Positions 8,831 to 15,380 of a stretch of DNA of 20,706 nt are shown here, one piece after another; the stretch's first letter is position 1; each line of letters opens with the position of its first letter. Under the pieces are notes generated by a model. The model was not told where the DNA came from. It saw only the letters and a program-made list of their open reading frames with translations, and did no database searches. This DNA comes from Bacteroidia bacterium (lineage in GTDB: Bacteria > Bacteroidota > Bacteroidia > Bacteroidales > Prolixibacteraceae). The DNA lies in the NCBI GenBank assembly GCA_025358395.1, contig JANYJT010000119.1, forward strand, positions 1 through 20,706. The letters run 5' to 3'. Position numbers and translations under genes: made by a program.

Positions 8831-8931
8831 GTCTTGCGACTCCGGTTTCCTTCGAAAACTTCCTGCGACTTGCGCCGCGTTCTGTTTTACACTTTAAGCT
8901 TCAACTTCCTTAAGAACGCTCAGTGCCTTTT
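8831..8931 (-). repeat. Internal ~100-nt repeat of the candidate RNA, copy 2
   Basis: Read on the minus strand, this 101-nt segment starts AAAAGGCACTGAGCGTTCTT and ends in a TTTTCGAAGGAAACCGG block followed by GTCGCAAGAC. It matches the segment at 9297-9196 in order, spacing and length (101 against 102 nt). The shared blocks are CTGAGYGTTCTT, CGYAAGTC, GGAA followed by TTTTCGAAGGAAA, and CGCAAGA. The middle is diverged while hairpins are kept by compensating changes, for example GTTT/AAAC here against ATTT/AAAT in the other copy. Confidence 0.6.
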
Positions 8932-9195
8932 TTCTTGCCGGCCGTTCGATGCACATCCGAAACTTGCGCTTCGTTTGTACCTCTCCGGCTCCCTTCCTGT
9001 TGGTACGGCTTTTAACGGCTGCATCTTCAGGCTTCCTTCCCGATCCCCTTGCGGGGTCCGTTCCAAAAATCTCCCCACGGTCACCTTTCGGAATCCGCGA
9101 TGGAGAGGTGCATCAAGTCGGGAGATAAATCAACTTTTCAATCAACTAAAACCCGGAGTAATTTCTGACTCTTGCGAGCCACTCTTACGAGCTCC

Positions 9196-9297
9196 CTCTT
9201 GCGAGGGACGATTTCCTTCGAAAATTTTCCGGGACTTACGAACCATCCGATCTTCGACTTTTTTACTACAACATTGAAAAGAACACTCAGCACTTTT
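9196..9297 (-). repeat. Internal ~100-nt repeat of the candidate RNA, copy 1
   Basis: The minus strand starts AAAAGTGCTGAGTGTTCTTT and ends with a TTTTCGAAGGAAATCG block, then CCCTCGCAAGAG. It is homologous to 8931-8831, 366 nt downstream in the transcript. A shorter third match lies upstream near 9407-9378, where GAGTTCTTAACTGAG and TTTGAAGCCAAA resemble the first 35 nt of copy 2. This indicates a modular RNA built by internal duplication. Confidence 0.6.
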
Positions 9298-9456
9298 GGT
9301 TGTCCGGATATCATCGGATTACTCCTTGTGATCCTGAACTCCGACCCGTCTGTGGCGCAGATCTTTCGACCTGTACGATTTGGCTTCAAACTCAGTTAAG
9401 AACTCTTGGCCGCTTCCACCATTTTTGGGTGACCCTTTATGGCTGACCTGATGAAT

Positions 9457-9491
9457 CAAATGTAATACAAGTGATACCCGTTTTGCAACAA
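9457..9491 (-). promoter_or_regulatory. Bacteroidota-type promoter for the candidate RNA
   Basis: On the minus strand TACATTTG (9464-9457) is a perfect TAnnTTTG -7 element. TTGTTG (9491-9486) lies 21 nt upstream, within the accepted 19-21 nt spacing for the TTTG -33 element. The predicted start is near 9450. No open reading frame of credible composition begins just downstream, which supports an RNA gene. Confidence 0.55.
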
Positions 9492-9509
9492 TTTTGACGC
9501 TTTTATACC

Positions 9510-9691
9510 AACCTTGTTTCAACCAAGGTTATTAACAATTGTTGATAACTTATTTTATTTAAATATCAGATAATAAGGAATATAGACATATGTATTTTAC
9601 TTATTATGATGTTATTTCCGTTTTTTTTAATGACTTGATGGAAAAAAATGTATTTTTCTTTTAAAAAAAATATTAGTTGTACTTCGTGAAT
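9510..9691. other. Hairpin and A+T-rich intergenic segment
   Basis: A 7-bp perfect hairpin, AACCTTG (9510-9516) with CAAGGTT (9524-9530), lies just upstream of the minus-strand RNA promoter. It is followed by the palindromic AACAATTGTT (9534-9543). The rest to 9691 is strongly A+T-rich without a reading frame. It separates the divergent promoters of the RNA and the lipid kinase and may bind a regulator; nothing else is seen. Confidence 0.4.
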
Positions 9692-9699
9692 TATCTTTG
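9692..9699 (+). promoter_or_regulatory. Possible -7 element for the lipid kinase gene
   Basis: TATCTTTG matches TAnnTTTG exactly and lies 48 bp before the first possible ATG of the kinase. No good TTTG is present at the expected -33 distance, where the sequence is a run of A, so the assignment rests on one element. Confidence 0.4.
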
Positions 9700-9746
9700 C
9701 GTCCAAATATTGAACATCAAAATCTACCTGAGCCATTCTGTATAAG

Positions 9747-10643
9747 ATGATCATTCCTGCTGAAAAGAAAAATAAAGAGATGCGTTACCTGTTTATTCTG
9801 AATCCTGTAGCAGGGGTAGGAGGGAGGAGGGAATTTCTGCAAATGATTGCAGATGCTTGTGATGAAAGGAAAGTGAAGTTTAAAATACTTTTTACGCGTA
9901 GCCGGGGTGATGCCAAAAAGATCATCGAAAAGAAATTTGATAAATATGACGTTTTTGTGGCAGTTGGTGGCGATGGAACGATGAATGAAGTGGCTTCAGC
10001 TTTGGCTGGTACAACAGGAATAATGGGTTTAATCCCGGCAGGATCAGGCAATGCACTGGGAAGGGAGTTGGGAATTTCCATGAAACCGGAAACGGCTGTT
10101 ATTCAACTGCTGGATGGTCATCCAATTACCATTGACACAGGATTGGTAAATGGACGCAGATTTATGAATGTTTGCGGCCTGGGATTTGATGATCACATTG
10201 CCCGTTGTTTTGCCAAAGTTGTCAACAGAGGGCCAATTCCTTATTTTAAAGTTACCTTGAAAGAGTTTTTCAAGTACAAACCACAGACATATACTGTTGA
10301 ACTGGATGGTATTTCGAAAAGCTACCACGCTTTTGTCATGACATTAGCCAATACCTCTCAATATGGAAACAATGCCTTTATAGCTCCCAGAGCAAGCTTG
10401 ACGGATGGAGTGCTGGATTTTTGTGCCTTGAAACCTTTCGGATTTTTTGATGCGCCGGGTTTAGGCTTCAGACTGTTTAACAAGACCATAGACCAATCGG
10501 GATTTTGTACCTATTTCAAAACGAAGTCGCTGGTAATCAAAGGAAATAACCTGAATTTTCATGTTGATGGAGAACCAATCAAGAACTCCGATCCTTTGCA
10601 CATATCAATAGATCCCATGTCCTTGAATATTGTGGTTCCTTAG
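9747..10643 (+). CDS. Diacylglycerol kinase-family lipid kinase (DagK/YegS type)
   Basis: The product (298 residues from the first ATG) is a soluble lipid kinase of the DAGK catalytic family, which transfers phosphate from ATP to diacylglycerol or related lipids at the membrane surface. Motifs are ILNPVAGVGGRRE near residue 17, the nucleotide-binding VAVGGDGTMNEVASAL (71-86), LIPAGSGNALGRELGI (95-110), and a C-terminal FHVDGEPI that completes the active site. An alternative start at 9780 (MRYLFILNPV) fits the family better and has AAAGAG just upstream; both starts are possible. It is divergent from the predicted minus-strand RNA and convergent with the response-regulator operon. The precise lipid substrate is not determinable. 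Confidence 0.92.
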   Translation: MIIPAEKKNKEMRYLFILNPVAGVGGRREFLQMIADACDERKVKFKILFTRSRGDAKKIIEKKFDKYDVFVAVGGDGTMNEVASALAGTTGIMGLIPAGSGNALGRELGISMKPETAVIQLLDGHPITIDTGLVNGRRFMNVCGLGFDDHIARCFAKVVNRGPIPYFKVTLKEFFKYKPQTYTVELDGISKSYHAFVMTLANTSQYGNNAFIAPRASLTDGVLDFCALKPFGFFDAPGLGFRLFNKTIDQSGFCTYFKTKSLVIKGNNLNFHVDGEPIKNSDPLHISIDPMSLNIVVP

Positions 10644-10646
10644 AAA

Positions 10647-10760
10647 GCTGTTGGCTGTTAGTCATTAGCTATTAGCAGGTTGGAGGAAATAGCTAAAAAT
10701 GCGCTAATCCCTTATTCTAAAAGCTAAAAGCTAAAAGCTAAAAGCTAACTGCTAATAGCT
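10647..10760. repeat. Gene-end repeat region with CTAAAAG array and inverted arms
   Basis: Between the convergent kinase and response-regulator stops, a tandem array of four CTAAAAG units (10717-10744) adjoins CTAACTGCTAATAGCT. A perfect 12-bp inverted repeat pairs AGCTATTAGCAG (10667-10678) with CTGCTAATAGCT (10749-10760). Looser GCTGTTGGCTGTTAG copies extend the left arm to the kinase stop codon. It has the same architecture as the region after nfo but a different unit. Confidence 0.75.
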
Positions 10761-10766
10761 TAAAAA

Positions 10767-11921
10767 TCAGCCCACAAAATTTACTACATCTTCCTCCGTG
10801 ATCGTCTTTCCACCAAGGATAATCAACCGTTCAATCACATTGCGAAATTCCCTGATATTGCCGGACCATGAACGCTGTGCAAGTATTGAAAGTGCTCCAG
10901 GTGTTATTTCTCTCAGCGGCTGACCATATTCAGTGCACAACTGCGCTATAAAATAGTTCGCCAGAAGCGGAATGTCCTCCTTTCGCTCATCCAATGAAGG
11001 CACATGAATAAGTATAACACTGAGTCTATGGTAAAGATCTTCTCTGAAGGTGCCGATTTTGATCTCTTTCTGCAGATCTTTGTTGGTGGCTGCAAAGACT
11101 CTGACATTTACCTCAATCGGCTTGTCGCTGCCAACTCTGGTGATGATGTTTTCCTGCAATGCACGCAGAACTTTTGCCTGGGCGGACAGGCTCATGTCGC
11201 CAATCTCATCCAGAAATAATGTGCCACCATCAGCTTGTTCAAATTTTCCTTTTCGTTGTTTAATGGCGGAAGTAAAGGCCCCCTTCTCGTGTCCAAATAG
11301 CTCACTTTCAATTAATTCAGAAGGAATGGCCGCGCAGTTTACTTCTACAAACGGATATTCTGAACGAGAAGAAAGTTCGTGAAGACGGTGGGCGATCAGC
11401 TCTTTCCCGGTTCCGTTATCGCCGGTGATCAACACTTTTGCCTCTGTCGGGGCAACCCGGTCGCACATTTCCAATACTTTTCTGATGGAAGGAGAATCAC
11501 CGATAATTTCAAACCTTTTGCCAGCCTTTTGTTTTAGGATTAGAGTCTCTTTAACCAGAGCTGTCTTGTCGCCGGCGTTGCGGAGTGTTATGAGCAGACG
11601 GTTAAGATCCAAGGGTTTTTCAATAAAATCAAAAGCCCCTTTCTTGATTGCCTCCACAGCCGTATCGATGGTTCCATGACCACTTATCATGACCACAGTT
11701 GATTCAGGCTTGATGATCCGTATTTGGTCGAGTACTTCCAGTCCGTCCATTTCAGGCATTTTGATGTCGCAAAAGATGATGTCGAAATCGTTGGATTGAA
11801 CCATTCCTATTCCGGCTTTTCCATGCTCTGCCAGCTCAACATGGTATCCTTCAAACCCAAGAATGTCTTTCAGGGTATTCCGGATACTTCTTTCATCATC
11901 GATCACCAGTATTTTCAGCAT
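10767..11921 (-). CDS. NtrC-like response regulator lacking a DNA-binding domain, with GAFTSA motif
   Basis: The start used is ATG at 11921 (MLKILVIDDE), 7 nt after the ppx stop. A longer in-frame start at 11954 would overlap ppx and add an atypical N-terminus. The 384-residue product has a receiver domain (D8, D9, phospho-acceptor D52, K102) and a sigma-54-type AAA+ domain: Walker A GDNGTGKE (167-174), LFLDEI (235-240) and the arginine-finger region FREDLYHRL. The sigma-54 contact loop reads GAFTSA (214-219), not GAFTGA. The protein ends soon after the AAA+ domain with ITEEDVVNFVG, so the usual Fis-type helix-turn-helix is absent. The sequence after the stop codon is repeat, not a decayed domain. 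No histidine kinase is adjacent. It may act without DNA binding or from solution. Confidence 0.93.
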   Translation of the reverse strand: MLKILVIDDERSIRNTLKDILGFEGYHVELAEHGKAGIGMVQSNDFDIIFCDIKMPEMDGLEVLDQIRIIKPESTVVMISGHGTIDTAVEAIKKGAFDFIEKPLDLNRLLITLRNAGDKTALVKETLILKQKAGKRFEIIGDSPSIRKVLEMCDRVAPTEAKVLITGDNGTGKELIAHRLHELSSRSEYPFVEVNCAAIPSELIESELFGHEKGAFTSAIKQRKGKFEQADGGTLFLDEIGDMSLSAQAKVLRALQENIITRVGSDKPIEVNVRVFAATNKDLQKEIKIGTFREDLYHRLSVILIHVPSLDERKEDIPLLANYFIAQLCTEYGQPLREITPGALSILAQRSWSGNIREFRNVIERLIILGGKTITEEDVVNFVG

Positions 11922-11928
11922 CGTGTAA

Positions 11929-12867
11929 TCATGGTTTTTGGCGAGCCATCTCAAACATCACTCCTTCTTTCAGCGAAAAATGGGTGTGAATCATTTTTTT
12001 GATTTGCAGCTTCCGCAGGATGAAGTTAATAAATATTGTGGAAATGACGATCATTTCCACCCTGTTTTGGTCAACCCCGGCAATCTTGCAACGATTTTCA
12101 CGGTCGACCGAAATCAGCAAATGATGAATGCGGTGAAAATCAGCCAAAGGAAAGATGGAAGATTTCCGAAAAGTTGCATCGGGTTCTTTTTCCTCCAGGA
12201 TATCCATCAGGGTATCGAATGCACCAGAGCAACCGACCAAAATATGGGGTTGATAAATTCGGCAAATTTCCTCCATCGACTTCAGGTTATCCTCAAACCA
12301 CGCCTCGACCCCCATAATTTCCTTAAGTACTGGCGGGTCAGACATTGGAAAAAGTTCCAATACTCTGGCTATGCCGATGTTAAAACTTTCTTTCCAGATA
12401 ATTTTGTCTCCATCGGCCAGGATAAATTCATTGCTTCCTCCACCGATGTCCAGAACCAGGTATTTTTCATTCATCGGTGGAAGGGAATTGACAGTCCCGC
12501 TGAAAATGTATTCTGCCTCCAGGTTGCCATCAATCACTTCAAGGATCCAACCGAACTGCTTATGCACCATTTCAACAAATTCAGCTTTGTTGGCAGCTCC
12601 GCGAATCGCAGAGGTCCCTATCACCCGAACGTTGGAGGCACCAAATTTGAGGATGTTTTTATGATGAAGAGAGAGGGCGTTTAACCCTCTCTCCATTGCT
12701 TCGGGAAGCAATAATTCTTTGTGGATACCCCCTCGCCCCATTTTGACAGCTATCCGTTCTTCATATAGTACCCTGAAGGCTCCTTTTGAATTGGGTTCGG
12801 CGATCAGAAGATTGCAGGTATTGGTGCCTAAATCAATAACAGCATTTATGATTTGTAGGTCAGCCAT
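11929..12867 (-). CDS. Ppx/GppA-family exopolyphosphatase
   Basis: The 312-residue protein belongs to the ASKHA-fold Ppx/GppA phosphatases, which hydrolyse inorganic polyphosphate or the pentaphosphate alarmone pppGpp. Visible motifs are the first phosphate loop IDLGTNTCNLL (11-21), GTSAIRGAANK (84-94), the likely catalytic acid within GNLEAEYIFSG (E117) and the second phosphate loop DIGGGSNEF (140-148). It is the short, ~310-residue form lacking the C-terminal HD-like domain of longer Ppx enzymes. Its ATG lies 22 bp inside the end of the permease gene, indicating translational coupling. The response regulator follows after 7 nt. Polyphosphate and pppGpp activity cannot be separated from sequence alone. 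Confidence 0.9.
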   Translation of the reverse strand: MADLQIINAVIDLGTNTCNLLIAEPNSKGAFRVLYEERIAVKMGRGGIHKELLLPEAMERGLNALSLHHKNILKFGASNVRVIGTSAIRGAANKAEFVEMVHKQFGWILEVIDGNLEAEYIFSGTVNSLPPMNEKYLVLDIGGGSNEFILADGDKIIWKESFNIGIARVLELFPMSDPPVLKEIMGVEAWFEDNLKSMEEICRIYQPHILVGCSGAFDTLMDILEEKEPDATFRKSSIFPLADFHRIHHLLISVDRENRCKIAGVDQNRVEMIVISTIFINFILRKLQIKKMIHTHFSLKEGVMFEMARQKP

Positions 12868-14177
12868 TTGCCTAACTCTTTCCAGGATGCTTTCTTACCA
12901 TACATTAGAATACCTGTTCTGTAGATTTTGCCCGCAGCCCACACCATTCCTACGAATGTAACAATGAGTACCACCATCGAGAGCGCCAGTTGCCAGGCCG
13001 GAACGCCGAATGGGATTCTGGCCATCATCACCACTGGTGAAGTAAATGGTATGATGCTGAACCAGAAAGCTGTTGGCCCTTCGGGATTTTTTATGGCGCT
13101 CATCATCACAAGAATGGCAAGGATAATGGGCATCATGATAGGCATCATGAATTGTTGAGCATCCTCCATCGCATCAACGGCTGAACCAACAGCTGCAAAC
13201 ATGGAGCTGTAAAGCAAGTATCCACCAATGAAGAAGAAAATAAAGCATCCAAGGATCAGTGGAAAATTGACAGATCCAAGCATAGAAAGAATGTCCTGTA
13301 TTTTGTCCAATTGGGCAGGTGCCTGGTTGGCTATTTGTGCTTGAGACATAATCTCCTGAGCTGTCCCGGTATGCTGCGCAGCGGGCACCATTCCTCTGGC
13401 ACCCGCGATAATCGCAATACCCAGAATAATCCAAAGACCCAGCTGAGTGAGTCCAACCAGGGCAATACCAATAATTTTTCCCATCATCAGTTCGAAGGGC
13501 TTAACGCTGGAGATAATGACTTCAACAATTCTGCTTTGTTTCTCTTCCATGACACCCTGCATCACCATCTGGCCGTACAAAAGAATAAACATGTAAATGA
13601 CAAATCCAAAAATATACCCCAGGATCATTCCTATCTCAGTGGAACTTTTTTTAGCCTCTCCGCCTTCTCCCAGTTTGATGGTAGTGACGCTGATAGGTGT
13701 TTTGGTGGCAGCGATCCGGGCTTCCAGATCAGGAATTGAGGTTTGTTTGATCACTTCAGCCATTTTTTCTTTCTCAATTACAGATCTGATTTTATTTTGA
13801 ATCTGATTCTTGACATCAAAGGATATATTACTTGTTGAAATGAGCTGTACGGTTTTGGTATTCAGTACATTGGGCTGAATAACAAGTAAGGCATAATAAT
13901 TTGTCGTTTTGAGGTTGTCTTTGATCTTGTCATATTCCTCCTGGGGGACAAATTTGTACTTGGTATATTCATTGCTTTCCAGCTGACCAAGCAGGATGGT
14001 CGAACCATCATAGACAGCAATGGTCCGCTCCTTTGTATCGTCCTGGGACATGAAATAAGCGGGAAGTATGAACATGGCGGCCATCAATGCCGGCATCAGG
14101 ATGGTCATGATGATAAATGATTTCTTCCTGACTCTGGTGGTGTATTCTCTTGAAAGAACTAATCCTATTTTGCTCAT
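12846..14177 (-). CDS. NatB-like ABC-2 transporter permease
   Basis: The 443-residue protein is an inner-membrane permease of the ABC-2/NatB type. One transmembrane helix near residues 20-42 is followed by a ~130-residue extracytoplasmic domain. A cluster of helices then runs from about 185 to the C-terminus (for example GMILGYIFGFVIYMFILLYG and ILGCFIFFFIGGYLLYSSMF). The conserved loop VMEEKQSRIVEVIISSVKPF lies after the second helix and is diagnostic of NatB-like subunits. B. subtilis NatAB exports sodium, but related pairs export varied or unknown substrates. It starts 9 nt after the ATPase gene, its certain partner, and overlaps the ppx start. Confidence 0.93.
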   Translation of the reverse strand: MSKIGLVLSREYTTRVRKKSFIIMTILMPALMAAMFILPAYFMSQDDTKERTIAVYDGSTILLGQLESNEYTKYKFVPQEEYDKIKDNLKTTNYYALLVIQPNVLNTKTVQLISTSNISFDVKNQIQNKIRSVIEKEKMAEVIKQTSIPDLEARIAATKTPISVTTIKLGEGGEAKKSSTEIGMILGYIFGFVIYMFILLYGQMVMQGVMEEKQSRIVEVIISSVKPFELMMGKIIGIALVGLTQLGLWIILGIAIIAGARGMVPAAQHTGTAQEIMSQAQIANQAPAQLDKIQDILSMLGSVNFPLILGCFIFFFIGGYLLYSSMFAAVGSAVDAMEDAQQFMMPIMMPIILAILVMMSAIKNPEGPTAFWFSIIPFTSPVVMMARIPFGVPAWQLALSMVVLIVTFVGMVWAAGKIYRTGILMYGKKASWKELGKWLTYKS

Positions 14178-14186
14178 CGTGTTTGG

Positions 14187-15104
14187 TTAAGAATTTTGTT
14201 TGACAACTTTGATGAATACCTCATTCATGCTGGGAATCAGTTCGTTGAACGAAATTATTTCCACGTGATCCACTAGATCTTTGATCAGTGAACCTGAACT
14301 GCTGCCATTCAGAAACTGAATTTTCAGTGTATTGGTTCTGCCTTTCTCATCGTGTGCAAGGATTGAATATTTTCCGCCAATTTCGTGCTCAATTTTGGTA
14401 AAGTCACCTTTGTATGCGACATCGAAAATGTTTGATTTGTAATTTTCCCGTATGTTTAATGTTGGACCATCCAGAATTTTTTTGGATTTATCAATTAATG
14501 CAATGTGGTCGCACAACTCCTCCACAGATTCCATGTTGTGGGTGGAGAAGATGATGGTAGCACCCTCTCTCTTCATCCGGAGAATCTCTTCTTTGATGAT
14601 TTCAGAATTGATGGGGTCAAAACCGCTGAAGGGCTCATCGAATATCATCAGTTTTGGCTTATGAAGGACAGTACAGATGAACTGAACTTTTTGCTGCATC
14701 CCTTTCGAAAGCTCCATGACCTTCTTATCCCACCAGGTGATGATCTCGAATTTTTCGAACCAAATCTTGAGTTCCCTCATGGCATCCCTGCGGGAAAGCC
14801 CTTTTAGCATGCCCAGATAAAGTGCCTGTTCGCCAACTTTCATCTTTTTGTAGAGCCCCCGCTCTTCGGGTAAATAGCCGATTTTGGCGATATCATCAGA
14901 CTTCATTTTGCGTCCTTCGAACCAAATGGTTCCGCTATCGGGCGCTGTAATCTGGTTGATAATGCGGATCAGCGTTGTTTTGCCTGCACCGTTAGGTCCT
15001 AACAAGCCAAAAACCGAACCCTCCGGTACAGAAATGGATACTTCGGAAAGAGCCTTGAAATTGGAATAGGATTTTGAAACTTCTTGTGCTGAAAATAGAT
15101 CCAT
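14187..15104 (-). CDS. NatA-like ABC transporter ATP-binding subunit
   Basis: The 305-residue protein is the ATPase of the adjacent export permease. Walker A is GPNGAGKTT (36-44), the IGYLPEERGLY segment (75-85) fits the NatA/DrrA-like class, the signature is LSKGM (132-136), Walker B is LMIFDEP (152-158) and the switch histidine is H189 in STHN. About 80 C-terminal residues after the nucleotide-binding domain form the accessory region usual in this class. It is the first gene of a four-gene operon (ATPase, permease, Ppx/GppA, response regulator). The start MDLFSAQEVS is well placed before the first strand. Confidence 0.95.
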   Translation of the reverse strand: MDLFSAQEVSKSYSNFKALSEVSISVPEGSVFGLLGPNGAGKTTLIRIINQITAPDSGTIWFEGRKMKSDDIAKIGYLPEERGLYKKMKVGEQALYLGMLKGLSRRDAMRELKIWFEKFEIITWWDKKVMELSKGMQQKVQFICTVLHKPKLMIFDEPFSGFDPINSEIIKEEILRMKREGATIIFSTHNMESVEELCDHIALIDKSKKILDGPTLNIRENYKSNIFDVAYKGDFTKIEHEIGGKYSILAHDEKGRTNTLKIQFLNGSSSGSLIKDLVDHVEIISFNELIPSMNEVFIKVVKQNS

Positions 15105-15137
15105 GCTTTCTGAAAGTTTTGGTTAATATCAATTGAA

Positions 15138-15145
15138 CGAAGATA
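15138..15145 (-). promoter_or_regulatory. Possible -7 element for the ABC/ppx/regulator operon
   Basis: The minus strand reads TATCTTCG (15145-15138), seven of eight matches to TAnnTTTG, 33 bp upstream of the ATPase ATG. A -33 element at the expected distance is weak. It is the best candidate in this gap (15105-15374), whose remainder is the repeat region described separately. Confidence 0.3.
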
Positions 15146-15202
15146 GATAATAAGTATGCATTTCAGTGTTTAATTACAGCATTAATTGAAATTTTGTGAC
15201 TG

Positions 15203-15380
15203 AGACTAAAGAAGACTAAAGAAGGCTAAAGGCTAAAGGCTAAAGGATAAAGGCAAAAGGATAAAGGATAAAGTAAGGGACTCCGAAATATGGTACTGTT
15301 GGTTATTGGTTATGAAGCTACGATCCTGATAAGAGCGTTCTTTACTTTATCCTTTTAACTTTATCCTTTAGCCTTTACTT
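15203..15380. repeat. Gene-end repeat region with GGCTAAA/GGATAAA arms
   Basis: Left array 15203-15278 is built of GACTAAAGAA, GGCTAAA and GGATAAA units. The right arm 15338-15380 is its inverted counterpart, reading AAGTAAAGGCTAAAGGATAA on the minus strand before further units. The right arm includes the last codon and TAA stop of carB. The ~60-nt spacer is unrelated. Transcripts leaving carB would carry both arms and could form a long imperfect hairpin. Confidence 0.8.

Larger units (their letters stand above)
8544..9450 (-). ncRNA. Candidate ~900-nt structured non-coding RNA, family not recognised
   Basis: This 1.2-kb gap has no convincing protein gene. Open frames are short, lie on both strands and have odd compositions. 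The minus strand instead shows a dense series of hairpins capped by stable tetraloops: 9373-9358 (6 bp, GAAA), 9208-9193 (6 bp, GCAA), 9181-9166 (6 bp, GCAA), 9056-9045 (4 bp, GCAA), 8973-8958 (6 bp with a G-U, GCAA), 8878-8865 (5 bp, GCAA), 8840-8831 (3 bp, GCAA), 8805-8794 (4 bp, GCAA), 8754-8737 (7 bp, GCAA) and 8607-8592 (6 bp, TTCG). GCAAG occurs ten times on this strand and was not found on the other. GGAAG occurs about eleven times. A near-consensus promoter and a clear terminator frame the region, which is visibly richer in G+C than its A+T-rich flanks. I do not recognise it as RNase P RNA, tmRNA, 6S, SRP RNA or a group II intron (no domain V seen). Boundaries are inferred from the promoter and terminator. 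Confidence 0.6.

Noticed and set aside
8554..9399. Several plus-strand open frames (up to 147 codons at 8834-9277) in the large gap.
   Set aside because: They overlap one another, have serine/arginine/phenylalanine-rich products without recognisable motifs, lack promoters on that strand, and coincide with hairpin-rich sequence on the other strand. Apparent repeats in the translations are explained by the RNA-level duplication.
8544..9450. Group II intron, RNase P RNA, tmRNA or 6S RNA as an explanation of the structured region.
   Set aside because: No domain V-like hairpin, no reverse transcriptase, no GAGGAAAGTC-type RNase P core, no tRNA-like ends or tag frame were seen by eye. Only a covariance-model search would settle this.
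9138..9522. Minus-strand frames of 83 and 67 codons at the 5' end of the candidate RNA.
   Set aside because: They overlap in different frames, run through several tetraloop hairpins, and show lysine/arginine-rich unstructured products. A leader peptide cannot be excluded, but neither looks like a protein gene.
11922..11954. Longer start for the response regulator (adds 11 residues, MRWLAKNHDYT).
   Set aside because: It would overlap the ppx stop and add a segment not seen in receiver domains. The ATG at 11921 puts MLKILVIDDE at the N-terminus as expected.
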